Shown here piece by piece: positions 28,964-38,157 of a stretch of 64,000 bases of DNA. This DNA comes from Lentisphaeria bacterium (lineage in GTDB: Bacteria > Verrucomicrobiota > Lentisphaeria > Victivallales > UBA1829): contig JAFTIQ010000074.1 in the NCBI GenBank assembly GCA_017456805.1, positions 1 through 64,000 of the forward strand, read 5' to 3'. The stretch's first letter is position 1; every line of letters begins with the position of its first letter. The notes beneath the pieces were generated by a model. That model was not told the origin of the DNA and searched no databases. It saw nothing but the letters and a program-made list of their open reading frames with translations. The translations under genes were made by a program, and so were the position numbers.

Positions 28964-29034
28964 GTTTTTCTTTTTTTATCAACTTTTAACAAATTTTCAG
29001 GAATATTTTACAATATAAACAAGAAATTTCATCC

Positions 29035-29063
29035 TTGAAAAAACATGAGAATCAAGCTATGTT
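29035..29063 (+). promoter_or_regulatory. predicted promoter of the ceramidase-like gene
   Basis: TTGAAA (29035-29040) and TATGTT (29058-29063), 17 bp apart, 32 nt before the ATG at 29095. Confidence 0.55.
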
Positions 29064-29094
29064 ACTGAAAAACACCCGATGAAAGGAGCTTATT

Positions 29095-30429
29095 ATGAGT
29101 CAGTTGGAATTTGGTTTTGCTCAAGAGGATATCACCCCGATTTACGGTGCTGATCTTCTCGGTTATTTTAATGAACGTCTGAACCGCGGAGTTCTGGACC
29201 GCCTTGCCTTGAAAGCTGCTGTATTTCGTACAGAAAATGATTGTGCCGCAATCGTTTCATATGATTTGGGATTTATTACAAGAGCATTGGCCGATCAATT
29301 TGAACAGCTTCTGGCGGAAGCCGGATCTCCTCTTGCCGGAAAAACTCTGTATTGCTGCACCCACACCCATACCGGACCTTACACCACCGGGAATTTCGGG
29401 CGTGCCGGCAATGATGATTTTATTGAAGAATTAAAAACCAAAACGCTCCTGGCCTTACAGAAAGCATATAAATCTCTTGCGCCCGCTGAACTTTATGCAA
29501 CGGAAACAGAATGTTCCACCCTTGCATTCAACCGCCGTTATATCATGAATAACGGAAAAACACTTACCAATCCCGGAAAACTCAATCCGGAAATCTCTCA
29601 TCCCGAAGGCGGAATTGATTCTCTTATTCCCATTTTGCAAGTCCGTCAGCATGGAAAACCGGTTATGATTCTTACGAATATCTGCAATCATACCGATACC
29701 ACCGGCGGTGATTATGTTTCTGCTGACTGGCCGGGCGCGATGGAAAAAGAAATTCAGAGAATCATGGATTACCAGATCCCCGTCATGACAATCGTTGCAC
29801 CTCAGGGAAATATCAACCACTTTGATGTTTCAACCGATGCGGATCAGACCAGCCAGGCTGAAGCAAAACGGATCGGAAGAGGTTACGCCGCAGCGGTCCT
29901 CTCAGCTCTCTTCAAACTGAAAAAAATGGAAAATGTCAATATCAGAACGGCCTCCAGCGAATTCAATGCACCTTATATCCAGCTGACCGATGAAGAATAT
30001 CAGGAAGCCAGGAAGACCTATGAAGAAAACAAAGATGCGATCATGGAAGCCGGACGGGATTTCACCAGCGAAGATATCGCCCGCGGCGTCCCCGCTGTAA
30101 AAAAGTTTTTTGCAGAACGTGCTGTTTCCTGCCGTGAAAATCCCAATACGGAAAAACGGATTGAAAAGCAGATGATGATTGCATTCAATGAAGAAGTTGC
30201 CCTTGTTTCCTTTCCGGCAGAACCCTTTGTGGAAATCGGCGATGCGGTCAGAGAAGGTTCAAAATATCCCATCACAATGCTTGCAGCTTTGGGAATGGGC
30301 GAAATCGGCTATGTCGGATTGCCTCAGCATTACGGCAACGGCGGATATGAAACTGCCCCCTCCAGAAATCTTGCAGACCGTCATGTCGGCGAAGCAATGA
30401 TTGAAGGAGCTTTGGAGCTTCTGAAATAA
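29095..30429 (+). CDS. neutral/alkaline ceramidase-like metallohydrolase
   Basis: A 444-residue protein resembling the N-terminal catalytic domain of neutral ceramidases. Typical traits are the start FGFAQEDITPIYGADLLGY, the metal motif CCTHTHTGPYTTG near residue 88, and NICNHTDTTGGDYVSADWPG near 200. Ceramidases split N-acyl sphingosine, but many bacterial relatives in PVC and Bacteroidota groups lack proven ceramidase activity and may cleave other amides. No signal peptide is seen, unlike secreted ceramidases. GAAAGGAG lies before the ATG. A bidirectional terminator follows. Confidence 0.78.
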   Translation: MSQLEFGFAQEDITPIYGADLLGYFNERLNRGVLDRLALKAAVFRTENDCAAIVSYDLGFITRALADQFEQLLAEAGSPLAGKTLYCCTHTHTGPYTTGNFGRAGNDDFIEELKTKTLLALQKAYKSLAPAELYATETECSTLAFNRRYIMNNGKTLTNPGKLNPEISHPEGGIDSLIPILQVRQHGKPVMILTNICNHTDTTGGDYVSADWPGAMEKEIQRIMDYQIPVMTIVAPQGNINHFDVSTDADQTSQAEAKRIGRGYAAAVLSALFKLKKMENVNIRTASSEFNAPYIQLTDEEYQEARKTYEENKDAIMEAGRDFTSEDIARGVPAVKKFFAERAVSCRENPNTEKRIEKQMMIAFNEEVALVSFPAEPFVEIGDAVREGSKYPITMLAALGMGEIGYVGLPQHYGNGGYETAPSRNLADRHVGEAMIEGALELLK

Positions 30430-30440
30430 AACTTTCCGGT

Positions 30441-30490
30441 AAAAAAATCAGGGCTGCCACAGAAGAAAATCCTGTGGCAGCCCAATTTTT
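30441..30490. terminator. bidirectional intrinsic terminator
   Basis: Perfect 12-bp stem GGGCTGCCACAG (30451-30462) with CTGTGGCAGCCC (30472-30483), flanked by an A-tract on the left and a T-tract on the right. It serves the ceramidase-like gene and the convergent glycosidase-like gene. Confidence 0.93.
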
Positions 30491-30527
30491 TTCTGCAAAT
30501 TCGGTTTATAAAAAAAACAGCATTGAT

Positions 30528-32465
30528 TTACTCTATTTCCAACGAAATCAAAGCAAATCCTTTGAATGGCGGGACCTGAATTTCCACGAAATTTCCGGAA
30601 ACGGAATAGTCCACCGGCAGTCCTGAAGGAGCAAGCCTTACGGATTTCACGGTTTTCCCGGGCAAATGCAAGCGGAATTTTCCATCCATAACTGCCATAG
30701 AATCTTCTACAACAGTTGCATCGCCCCGTCGTTCCGGAGCATAAGCGATCATATTCACATTGATCCGCCCCGGCTGCTGAGCCACTGATGTCCGGACAAA
30801 TCCGGGTAAAGAAATATTCTCAAACAGCAGAGGTTCTGCCAACAATCTGATGCAATTATCCAGCAAAGCCCTGAGATGAAGGGCCCCACGGAAATAATAT
30901 CCTTCAAATAGATTTCCAGAACACCAGATCCGGTTCATCTTTCTGGTGAGAAACGGAAGATCGGTGACTTTGTCAGGAGGAGTATAGAAATTGGCATAAA
31001 TACCGTTCCATTCCTTTTTGAGATATGCTTTGATCAGCGGGGCAACAAATTCCCCATCGGTCACTTTTGCCTTAACGGCAGATGCGTAAAGGGAGTGCGG
31101 CATATTTTCAATGTTTCTGGAATAATCACCGGAAAGAGAGAAATAGACGGATGTCTCATCCAATTCGCTTTCGTATGCGATCCCCAATTCTTCACCAAAT
31201 GCTTCCGCAGCAGCTTTTCCGCAAGCGAAAAAGGCTTTCCCGGCATCCAGATGCTTTTTAATCCGATCCTTTAACCGATCCGTAATAACAACATTTTCCG
31301 GCAGGATCAGGAGCTTGTACTGATCCCATTCCTTGTCGCAATCAGCGAGAACGATATCAAACTGAACTTTCAATTCATCCAGCATACGAACGGCACTTGT
31401 CATTGCTTTGTGACACCGCATCTGATGGGAATCTTCCGGATAAACCAATGCAACGTCCGTGAGATTTTCCGATCCGAGATGCCATTCATCATAGGCTTTC
31501 AGCTTGGAATAAACTTCATTGATCCTGTCAAAAACGGCTTCATCTTTATCGCCTCTTGGATGAAAATGTCCGGCGATATTGGGTCTCAAGCCATGAGCCA
31601 GACCATAGAACATATCAAATTCCAAACTGGCTGCACCGCGCAATCCGCCGAAATCACCCCACTCATAGAAACGTCCGGTCATATTCAACACCTGTTTTCC
31701 AGGAGTGATATTGCGGAGCAAATGCGTCATGGTTGGAAGATATTCATACCCCCAACCGCCGGTAGGCAGACATTCGCAATCGAAGAATGTATCAAGATTC
31801 CGAACCGTACCGAATGAAGGCCCATTGAAATAAAGCATGGGGTCCGGGATCAGGGAATGGACAGCTGCAGAGATATCTTCGCAAAGCTTGATCGCAGAAA
31901 GACGGCTGTGTTCCACAACATCTTCATTTTTTGTCCAGTCAAAGCCCTGCTTTTTCATGCTTTCAATACATTTCGGACATACGCAGGGATAACTGATCAG
32001 GCAATCAATAAAGAACCCCTGCACAGGATAATTCCCGGCGATCTCTTTGATCATCGCAATGAGGTGATCCCGGTATGCCGAATTATAACACATGGTATAA
32101 GCATAAGGAGTCACTTTTCCGAAATTACTGCGATCCGGCATGTAAACGGTCCGCCATTCCGGATGAGCCAATGCTTCCATGGTGCTGATCCCGCCGTTGA
32201 GATAAGCGACTACTGCGATATCCTTGCGTTTACAAGCCTCTGTCAATTTCCCGAAAAGATCATATTCCAGTGAAGGATGTTTGGTACCAAGTTTTGTGTC
32301 ATAATAACACAATCCCTGATTGCAGCGGGCATGAAATCCGAGGTAATCCACACCGCAGCGTTTGATTTGATCGGTGAAATATTCCGCATCAAAATTTTTT
32401 CCAACATCGGGATTGCTGACGTGGGTATGGTTGTCATAAAACAATCCGTATTTTACTTTGTGCAT
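30528..32465 (-). CDS. GHL6/GH42-like putative glycosidase with trimerisation-type domain
   Basis: A 645-residue protein without signal peptide. Residues 1-340 look like a TIM barrel of the uncharacterised GHL6 type: FDAEYFTDQIKRCGVDYLGFHARC at the start, GFFIDCLISYPCVCPKCIESM near 155. A Rossmann-like glutamine-amidotransferase fold (DVALVYPEDSHQM, YKLLILPENVVITDRLKDRI) follows, like the trimerisation domain of GH42 beta-galactosidases, then a beta-rich end. It is last gene of the minus-strand locus behind the GntR-SBP regulator. A cytoplasmic exo-glycosidase or sugar-lactone enzyme is plausible. Confidence 0.65.
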   Translation of the reverse strand: MHKVKYGLFYDNHTHVSNPDVGKNFDAEYFTDQIKRCGVDYLGFHARCNQGLCYYDTKLGTKHPSLEYDLFGKLTEACKRKDIAVVAYLNGGISTMEALAHPEWRTVYMPDRSNFGKVTPYAYTMCYNSAYRDHLIAMIKEIAGNYPVQGFFIDCLISYPCVCPKCIESMKKQGFDWTKNEDVVEHSRLSAIKLCEDISAAVHSLIPDPMLYFNGPSFGTVRNLDTFFDCECLPTGGWGYEYLPTMTHLLRNITPGKQVLNMTGRFYEWGDFGGLRGAASLEFDMFYGLAHGLRPNIAGHFHPRGDKDEAVFDRINEVYSKLKAYDEWHLGSENLTDVALVYPEDSHQMRCHKAMTSAVRMLDELKVQFDIVLADCDKEWDQYKLLILPENVVITDRLKDRIKKHLDAGKAFFACGKAAAEAFGEELGIAYESELDETSVYFSLSGDYSRNIENMPHSLYASAVKAKVTDGEFVAPLIKAYLKKEWNGIYANFYTPPDKVTDLPFLTRKMNRIWCSGNLFEGYYFRGALHLRALLDNCIRLLAEPLLFENISLPGFVRTSVAQQPGRINVNMIAYAPERRGDATVVEDSMAVMDGKFRLHLPGKTVKSVRLAPSGLPVDYSVSGNFVEIQVPPFKGFALISLEIE

Positions 32466-32483
32466 TATTCTTATCCTCTTCTG

Positions 32484-32960
32484 TTAAAGTAATTTTGAAT
32501 AAGTGACAGATTCGAGAGGAGCAGTAAAACCAGCCCGTTCATAAGCACGGCGGGCTGGTGCATGTCCCTCATCCAAACCGGTATTCACTGTAATTATTTT
32601 CATTCCCTCCGCCCTCATCCGTTCAAAAACGGCGGCATACATTTCCTGACCGACGCCTTTTTCGCCGGAATCCGGATCCGCGGCGTTATTGAGCAATAAT
32701 CCGATCAATGTTTCGCGCCCGAATGCGAACGTGGCAAAGCCGACAATTTTCCCGTTCCGTTCACAGATAACGCACTGATCAGGATACTTCTTGACCCATT
32801 CCGTAAGCTGATACCGTTTATCCTGATATTTGGTATCAAACATGATGGAATAAAGCTCTTCGCCGAGCTGTTTGCGGAAACCTTCGAAGATCTTTTTCCA
32901 AGCTTTGTATGCGATCTGAACCATGGGTTCAAGATCCCCTTCCTGATATGGACGAATCAT
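32484..32960 (-). CDS. GNAT-family N-acetyltransferase
   Basis: A 158-residue GNAT protein. The start MIRPYQEGDLEPMVQIAYKAW is typical; the acetyl-CoA region appears as GEKGVGQEMYAAVFERMRAEG (about residues 98-118), and the closing ARRAYERAGF is the usual C-terminal motif. The acceptor is unknown; location in a glycan locus suggests an amino sugar or a small-molecule product. GAGGTGA lies just before the start and overlaps the end of the isomerase gene, so the two are tightly coupled. Confidence 0.85.
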   Translation of the reverse strand: MIRPYQEGDLEPMVQIAYKAWKKIFEGFRKQLGEELYSIMFDTKYQDKRYQLTEWVKKYPDQCVICERNGKIVGFATFAFGRETLIGLLLNNAADPDSGEKGVGQEMYAAVFERMRAEGMKIITVNTGLDEGHAPARRAYERAGFTAPLESVTYSKLL

Positions 32961-32961
32961 C

Positions 32962-33846
32962 TTACTTCACCTCATATTTCCGGATAAAAGATTCAAAGCC
33001 GGTACAGAGATCACGAATGGAAATATGTTCCCGGACAGGGATGGATTCACACTGGAAGGAACCGAGACGCGGCGCCTGAGTGAGAAGCTTCATCACATGA
33101 TCCCAGTCAATGTTTCCATCTCCAGGCAATTTATGCTGATCCTTGATCCCGTTGTTATCATGCAGATGACAACAAGTAATATGGGGAAGCATTTTTTCCA
33201 GGATCTGATCATCCCATTTCACATTGTCATGACTGTACCAATAGAAATCAACAGATGGGGTCTCCTGTTTTTTGAACTGCGGGTGCATGAGATTTGCATG
33301 TCCCGCATCATAACAAACGCCCAGATACGGAGAATTGAAATAATTTACCGCATCCACCAGTTTTTCCGGAGTGTTGCAGATGTTATATGCATTTTCAATA
33401 GAAATAACAATTCCGCATTGTTCCGCCACCGGCAAAAGTTCTTCCAGAGACCGCAGCATATTCTGATGCAGCTCATCAAAGGGAATTCCTTCCACCACCT
33501 CATGGCGGTCACCAACGTGCATTGCCATGGTTTTCAATCCGAAATCAGCTGCGGCTTCCAAACACATTTTGTGCCATTGAAGCATCCGCTTGCGGACCGG
33601 ACCGTCCGGCAAATAAAGATCATGGAACGGTCCGTAGAAAGCATGACTGTCGAGAAAGGATAACCCTTCATCAGCCATCTCTTTCCGGATTCCGGCAATC
33701 TGAGCCGGGGTGGAAAAATAAATGTTCAGAAAATATTCTCCGAATACAAGATGCTTCGCTCCATTCGCCGCAAATTCGTGAAAGATATACGGACGCATCT
33801 GAGCAGAAACCTGATTGAATTCAAAGACATATGTCAAAGGCAACAT
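32962..33846 (-). CDS. sugar phosphate isomerase/epimerase (xylose-isomerase-like TIM barrel)
   Basis: A 294-residue AP-endonuclease-2-type TIM barrel. Metal ligands fit the family: ISIENAYNI (Glu), GVCYDAGHAN (Asp and His), CCHLHDNNG (His) and QCESIPV near the C-terminus (Glu). Members isomerise or epimerise sugars, or act on inositol and uronate derivatives. The ATG at 33846 has AAGGA at 8 nt just after the stop of the upstream gene; the in-frame start at 33879 would overlap it. It follows the 1106-residue secreted enzyme and probably processes its released product. Confidence 0.83.
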   Translation of the reverse strand: MLPLTYVFEFNQVSAQMRPYIFHEFAANGAKHLVFGEYFLNIYFSTPAQIAGIRKEMADEGLSFLDSHAFYGPFHDLYLPDGPVRKRMLQWHKMCLEAAADFGLKTMAMHVGDRHEVVEGIPFDELHQNMLRSLEELLPVAEQCGIVISIENAYNICNTPEKLVDAVNYFNSPYLGVCYDAGHANLMHPQFKKQETPSVDFYWYSHDNVKWDDQILEKMLPHITCCHLHDNNGIKDQHKLPGDGNIDWDHVMKLLTQAPRLGSFQCESIPVREHISIRDLCTGFESFIRKYEVK

Positions 33847-33857
33847 GGTACATATCC

Positions 33858-36800
33858 TTATTTGTGACGTTTCTTCCACTGTTCTGTTGTTCCGAGATAG
33901 AGGAGACGACAGCGTTTCTTTGCGATTTTATAAGTAAAAGAGGGATTCTGAGGAGAGACCTTTCCAACGATTTCTCCAGTTTCTGCATCATAAACATTCA
34001 GAGGAGCCGGGATCTTGGAGAACGTGATCTTTCCTGTCACATCCTTTTCCGCATAGTAGGAACGAACCGCAAGAAGAGATTCATTTCCGAGATTACGGTG
34101 TGTCAGAAGCAGATCTTTCGTTGATGCTGTCACATCGTCTGCCAATTTTCCTTCGATAATGATATCTTCAAAGGGAGTAACCGCATTGAGAGCATCAACG
34201 ATCTTACTCATACGCAGAGGTTCCATGAATAAGTTATAGTAATAAACCACCTGACGGGTACCGAAGATCATAACTTCAAAAATGCTTTCTTTTGCGTGTT
34301 CCGGTGTCATAAACCAGTCGGGACAGCCACCGGTCTGACCGTAGGAAAGTCCGGTAGCAAGTCGGGCGGATCCATGTTCTCTGGTGATGCGTTTCAGCTT
34401 TTCATAGTTACCATCCGGGGTGAAATAAACAGAGTTTTCAAAGAATCCAAGGTCATTTTCATCGTTGGTGATGTGCTTGAAGTCACTGTAATCCTGAGAG
34501 GTAAATGCACCCCAGGGAGAGGTGGGTCTTGCACCTTTGACAGCTTCTTTGACAACCTGAATAGCCGCTCCGGAGAATCCGGCTGCACTGTCGATCTGGA
34601 ACTGTTTCCAGAATTTCTTGAATTCATCGCCGGTTGCTGTGCGGGGATCGACTTTGGCAAGATCGGGTCTGCCTTTCTTGTTGCAATAGACTACCCACGC
34701 TTTCAAACAGGTTTCGCAATAGCAGATTTCATCCCAGGAGGGAGGTCTCCAGGTTTCCATATCAAGAGAAAGCCAAGTGATACGGTATTTTGCAAATGCG
34801 CTGCTGTTTTTCAGGCGTTCGAGCCATTTTTTATGAAGAGGACCGCGGTAATTGAAGCAGAGGCCGGGGGCACCTGCATATCCGCCGGAGGTACATTTTG
34901 TTCCATCGCGTTTAATCCCGACAGTATTGGGTTCTCCGCGGCGGGTCCAGACATGTTCTTCCGGTCCGGTGGTAATACTGACGGTGTTCATGAAGAACGG
35001 ACGGGGATCTTTCAGGAAGTCCTGATACATCAAGTCGTAATAATCTTCATGCGTCTTCGGATTGGTTCCCTTGTAGAATTCCTTGCTGATCATGGGCGTG
35101 ACCGGGATGGAAAGACAGTTGAATCCGAGATCATAGTATCTGCTAAGCGCATCTTTGGGGAACCAGTTGTAAAGAGTGACAGCATCCATAAGCCCGATAT
35201 TGAATGGAAGTCTCTGGAAAGGTTTCTTAACTTTTCCAACTTTGATAGTCTTGAAAAGCTTCTCCGTTTCACCGTAAACTTTTCCATCCATTTCAAACCA
35301 CATTTTTCCTGTGAATTCCTTTCCGGGTGCCATGTCACAGTCGTAAAAGAAAAGGAACTGCGGTGCGCCCTTGTTGGAGATCAGGGGCATTTCAAAACGG
35401 AACTGTTTATATTTTTTTCCGTCAATGAGAACATTTTTCACTTTGGGAGGAATCAGGGGTGACTGTTTTTCACGATATGCGCTCATATCGTGCATGACAC
35501 CGCGGAAATTGAGTCCGTTGTCCGGAATCTCCATGATAACATCCACAGCTATTTGAGATCTTGGGACTCTGCCTTCTCTATGTTTGGTTGGGAGGTTGTG
35601 CTTCATGAGCCAGGAAATGAAGAAGGGCATATCAGTCGCAAGATAAACGGTCTGGGTACGGACTTTTTCCGGATCAAGAAATTCCAAAGCAAAATGGGTT
35701 CCGGTGGAAAGAGCATGATGTTTTGCAATCAGTTCGGAGTTGGAGTAAAGTTCAGTCCAGAGCATCTTCTTGGGATCGCCCTTGCTGTCAAAGCGGATAT
35801 CTTTCTTTCCGTTTGCAGGAATTGTAATCTGCTGACTTGCAACAACATGACCGGATTTTTCATCCTGCACGATGCGATTGATCGTCACAGTTTCAGGTTT
35901 TCCGGAGAGGTTGCGGACTGTTACAGAGATTCCTTCGACAGTCAGTTTCGGGGAGTTTGCAACGATACCTTCTCTGCGAAAAATCCCTTTTCCAAAGGAA
36001 TCCGTCCGCTGGAAATAAGGGCTGTCAAGCTTTGCCCATGCGGAAAGTTCCTGTCCACGGGTCTGCACATTGCGGCAAAAACTCACACGCCAGACTTCGC
36101 CGTCTTTCGGGGCGGATTTTCTGCCCATAGCGGCAAAGGGAATATGGGTGGTAACGATCCAGTCATTTTCTTTGACTTCAACTTTGGTATTGAACTTGGA
36201 GACATCCCAGTTCCAACGGTCAAAAGGCCATTTTTTATCGGACCATTCTTCAATCAGACCAAGAGTCCAGCCGGAGGGTGCCGCAAGAAAATGGAACTGT
36301 TTTTTCGCTCCGGGAGGCAGGAAAAGAAGTTCCAGATTATCCTGAACATTCTTTTTCACAGAATCCATAAACTGTTCGCCGCCAACGCTTACCTGATGAC
36401 AATTCGCCTGAATATGCAGTGCTTCATTGTCAAAATAAACTTTGACTGTTGTAGGATGTTGAGAAGCTGTAAATGCACCGGGGACAGTAAAGCCGTCGAT
36501 CACTGCGGCATCATTAAAACTTTTACCGAACGGAATCGCTGTCACCCGGTTTAGAAAAGGGTCCGTTGCAGCGCACTCCTCCATTTTCAAATCGGCATAA
36601 TATGCGACTCCAGCTTCTTTACTTCCGAAACCGATGCGGATCTTGGCATATTTTGCATTGGGAGGAGCTGTAAATGCAGGGATCTCGTACTTTTTCCAGT
36701 CGGTATTTCCGCCAGTCCAAACCCACTGATGATCCCAGCCTTTCTGTTTTTGTCCGCGGCTGTCAACCCATTCTTTCATAAGTTCGCGCCAACCTTTATC

Positions 36801-37178
36801 CAGCCAGATGACTTGAAGACGCGCTTGAGCTTTCCAAGGCATATTCGTTGTTTTCATCATACAGCTGATCCGGTAAGTCTTTCCCGGAGTGACAGCCAAT
36901 GTGGACTGTGTCAAAAGAACACTTCCTTTGACAACGTATGTATTTCCGTTGTAGCCTTCGGGCTTTTCGGTTGTGCTGACACCGCAACCATCAGGAAGAG
37001 CTTTGATTCCGCCGGTAACATACCAGGGATCCGGCAATCTTCCATCCGGAACACCAGCTGTTTTACTTTTCAAATTCAGGAACTGAGGGTTCCTGATCAG
37101 ATTTTTTGGTGCAGTCTGTGCTGACACCAATCCAGAGACAGCAAAGAGCGCCGCCAGGAGCAATGTTTTCTTTTTCAT
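33858..37178 (-). CDS. 1106-residue secreted multidomain glycosidase-like protein
   Basis: Exported protein with signal MKKKTLLLAALFAVSGLVSA. Domains I infer in order: a galactose-binding-like beta-sandwich (about 25-195, NLIRNPQFLNL and KTYRISCMMKTTNM), a CBM9/DOMON-like domain (about 215-390, VKVYFDNEALHIQANC, DNLELLFLPPG), a linker beta domain (400-640), a TIM-barrel-like domain (about 655-1000, YYDLGFNCLSIPVTP, ITWLSLDMETWRPPSWDEICYC) and a short beta end. The cysteine-rich CYCETCLKAW resembles the CxxC of GHL-type barrels such as the neighbour at 30528. The acidic residues in LSLDMETW are candidates for catalysis. No known GH number can be given. Confidence 0.65.
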   Translation of the reverse strand: MKKKTLLLAALFAVSGLVSAQTAPKNLIRNPQFLNLKSKTAGVPDGRLPDPWYVTGGIKALPDGCGVSTTEKPEGYNGNTYVVKGSVLLTQSTLAVTPGKTYRISCMMKTTNMPWKAQARLQVIWLDKGWRELMKEWVDSRGQKQKGWDHQWVWTGGNTDWKKYEIPAFTAPPNAKYAKIRIGFGSKEAGVAYYADLKMEECAATDPFLNRVTAIPFGKSFNDAAVIDGFTVPGAFTASQHPTTVKVYFDNEALHIQANCHQVSVGGEQFMDSVKKNVQDNLELLFLPPGAKKQFHFLAAPSGWTLGLIEEWSDKKWPFDRWNWDVSKFNTKVEVKENDWIVTTHIPFAAMGRKSAPKDGEVWRVSFCRNVQTRGQELSAWAKLDSPYFQRTDSFGKGIFRREGIVANSPKLTVEGISVTVRNLSGKPETVTINRIVQDEKSGHVVASQQITIPANGKKDIRFDSKGDPKKMLWTELYSNSELIAKHHALSTGTHFALEFLDPEKVRTQTVYLATDMPFFISWLMKHNLPTKHREGRVPRSQIAVDVIMEIPDNGLNFRGVMHDMSAYREKQSPLIPPKVKNVLIDGKKYKQFRFEMPLISNKGAPQFLFFYDCDMAPGKEFTGKMWFEMDGKVYGETEKLFKTIKVGKVKKPFQRLPFNIGLMDAVTLYNWFPKDALSRYYDLGFNCLSIPVTPMISKEFYKGTNPKTHEDYYDLMYQDFLKDPRPFFMNTVSITTGPEEHVWTRRGEPNTVGIKRDGTKCTSGGYAGAPGLCFNYRGPLHKKWLERLKNSSAFAKYRITWLSLDMETWRPPSWDEICYCETCLKAWVVYCNKKGRPDLAKVDPRTATGDEFKKFWKQFQIDSAAGFSGAAIQVVKEAVKGARPTSPWGAFTSQDYSDFKHITNDENDLGFFENSVYFTPDGNYEKLKRITREHGSARLATGLSYGQTGGCPDWFMTPEHAKESIFEVMIFGTRQVVYYYNLFMEPLRMSKIVDALNAVTPFEDIIIEGKLADDVTASTKDLLLTHRNLGNESLLAVRSYYAEKDVTGKITFSKIPAPLNVYDAETGEIVGKVSPQNPSFTYKIAKKRCRLLYLGTTEQWKKRHK

Positions 37179-37201
37179 ATCTGTTCAAACCTTTCTGAAT
37201 A

Positions 37202-38023
37202 TTACTGGTAGTAGAAAGATGCTGTCGCACGGTCAAATCCGTTCAACAGCCATTTGGTATATTCACTGCTGGAGTATTTGTTGGAAGGAGCAGCCTTCAG
37301 TTTTGCAATACCTGCTGAGCTGACATGACCGTCTGCATAAGCAATATTAGTTCTTCCGGTATCACTTTCCCATGTTTCAATCTTAGCAGAATCGGTATCA
37401 TCGCCACAGAAAGAGCCGCCGTGACGGAAACCTGTGACAGCCATAGACCAGATACGTGTTTTTCCTGCTCTGCGGAGTTCTCCGAAATATACGGCATCGG
37501 ATGCAGATTTCACAGAAGTCTGCTTGTGCATGAAATACCAGTTTTCCCCTTTATGACCGACCATGTGGGCATTGGGACCATAACTTGGAACTTCATAATT
37601 ACGGTCAATAAAGACACTTGCCTTTGCTGACGGGCATTTGAAAATTCCGTTCAGAGGAGCTCTGAGGGTCTGTCCCATGCGCATACGACACCAAGTCCAC
37701 CAAACGGCTTTATGATCATTAAGAATAGCCTCGGTAACGCCGTTATTCAAGCCATTTGCCGTCAGGAACCAGCCGTCATATTCATCGGCATATTCCGCAC
37801 CGAGGGAGCCAAGCTGTTTCATATTGTTCATACAATTTGCTGCTCTGCCGCGTTCTCTTGCATTGTTCAATGCCGGAAGCAGCATTCCTGCCAGAATTGC
37901 GATGATTGCGATAACGACAAGCAATTCAATAAGGGTAAAGCTCTGGAGCTTTACCCACCTGCAGGTGGGACGTTCAGACACTCTTTGACGTTCAAAAAAA
38001 CTCCTGAAATTCAAGTTTGACAT
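37202..38023 (-). CDS. prepilin-like protein with palindromic leader (5 of 6)
   Basis: A 273-residue prepilin-like protein. The start at 38023 (AAGGAAAGG upstream) gives a 28-residue leader ending in CRWVKLQS before [18 protein letters not shown]; Ser precedes the cleavage-site Phe. The leader end is encoded by two overlapping palindromes (37933-37969). The C-terminus has [10 protein letters not shown], but the His of H-X9-DG is not at the normal spacing. It lies between the GntR-SBP regulator gene and the 1106-residue secreted enzyme, on the same strand. Confidence 0.83.
   Translation of the reverse strand: MSNLNFRSFFERQRVSERPTCRWVKLQSFTLIELLVVIAIIAILAGMLLPALNNARERGRAANCMNNMKQLGSLGAEYADEYDGWFLTANGLNNGVTEAILNDHKAVWWTWCRMRMGQTLRAPLNGIFKCPSAKASVFIDRNYEVPSYGPNAHMVGHKGENWYFMHKQTSVKSASDAVYFGELRRAGKTRIWSMAVTGFRHGGSFCGDDTDSAKIETWESDTGRTNIAYADGHVSSAGIAKLKAAPSNKYSSSEYTKWLLNGFDRATASFYYQ
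37933..37969. repeat. two overlapping coding palindromes in a prepilin leader
   Basis: GGGTAAAGCTC-TG-GAGCTTTACCC (37933-37956) has perfect 11-bp arms with a 2-nt centre. The perfect 16-bp palindrome CCCACCTGCAGGTGGG (37954-37969) shares its CCC. In the coding direction they encode PTCRW and VKLQSFT, aligned codon for codon with the elements at 21889 and 40684. Confidence 0.92.
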
Positions 38024-38157
38024 TTGAAATAACCTTTCCTTTGTTATATGTTCGTTGTTCAAAATCTTACTTTTACTGAGTTTTACTTTCTCCTGCGGTC
38101 TCCTCCCATAGACTCCACAGTTTTGATTTTTTGTTATTTTTACGAAATTTTAACCTT

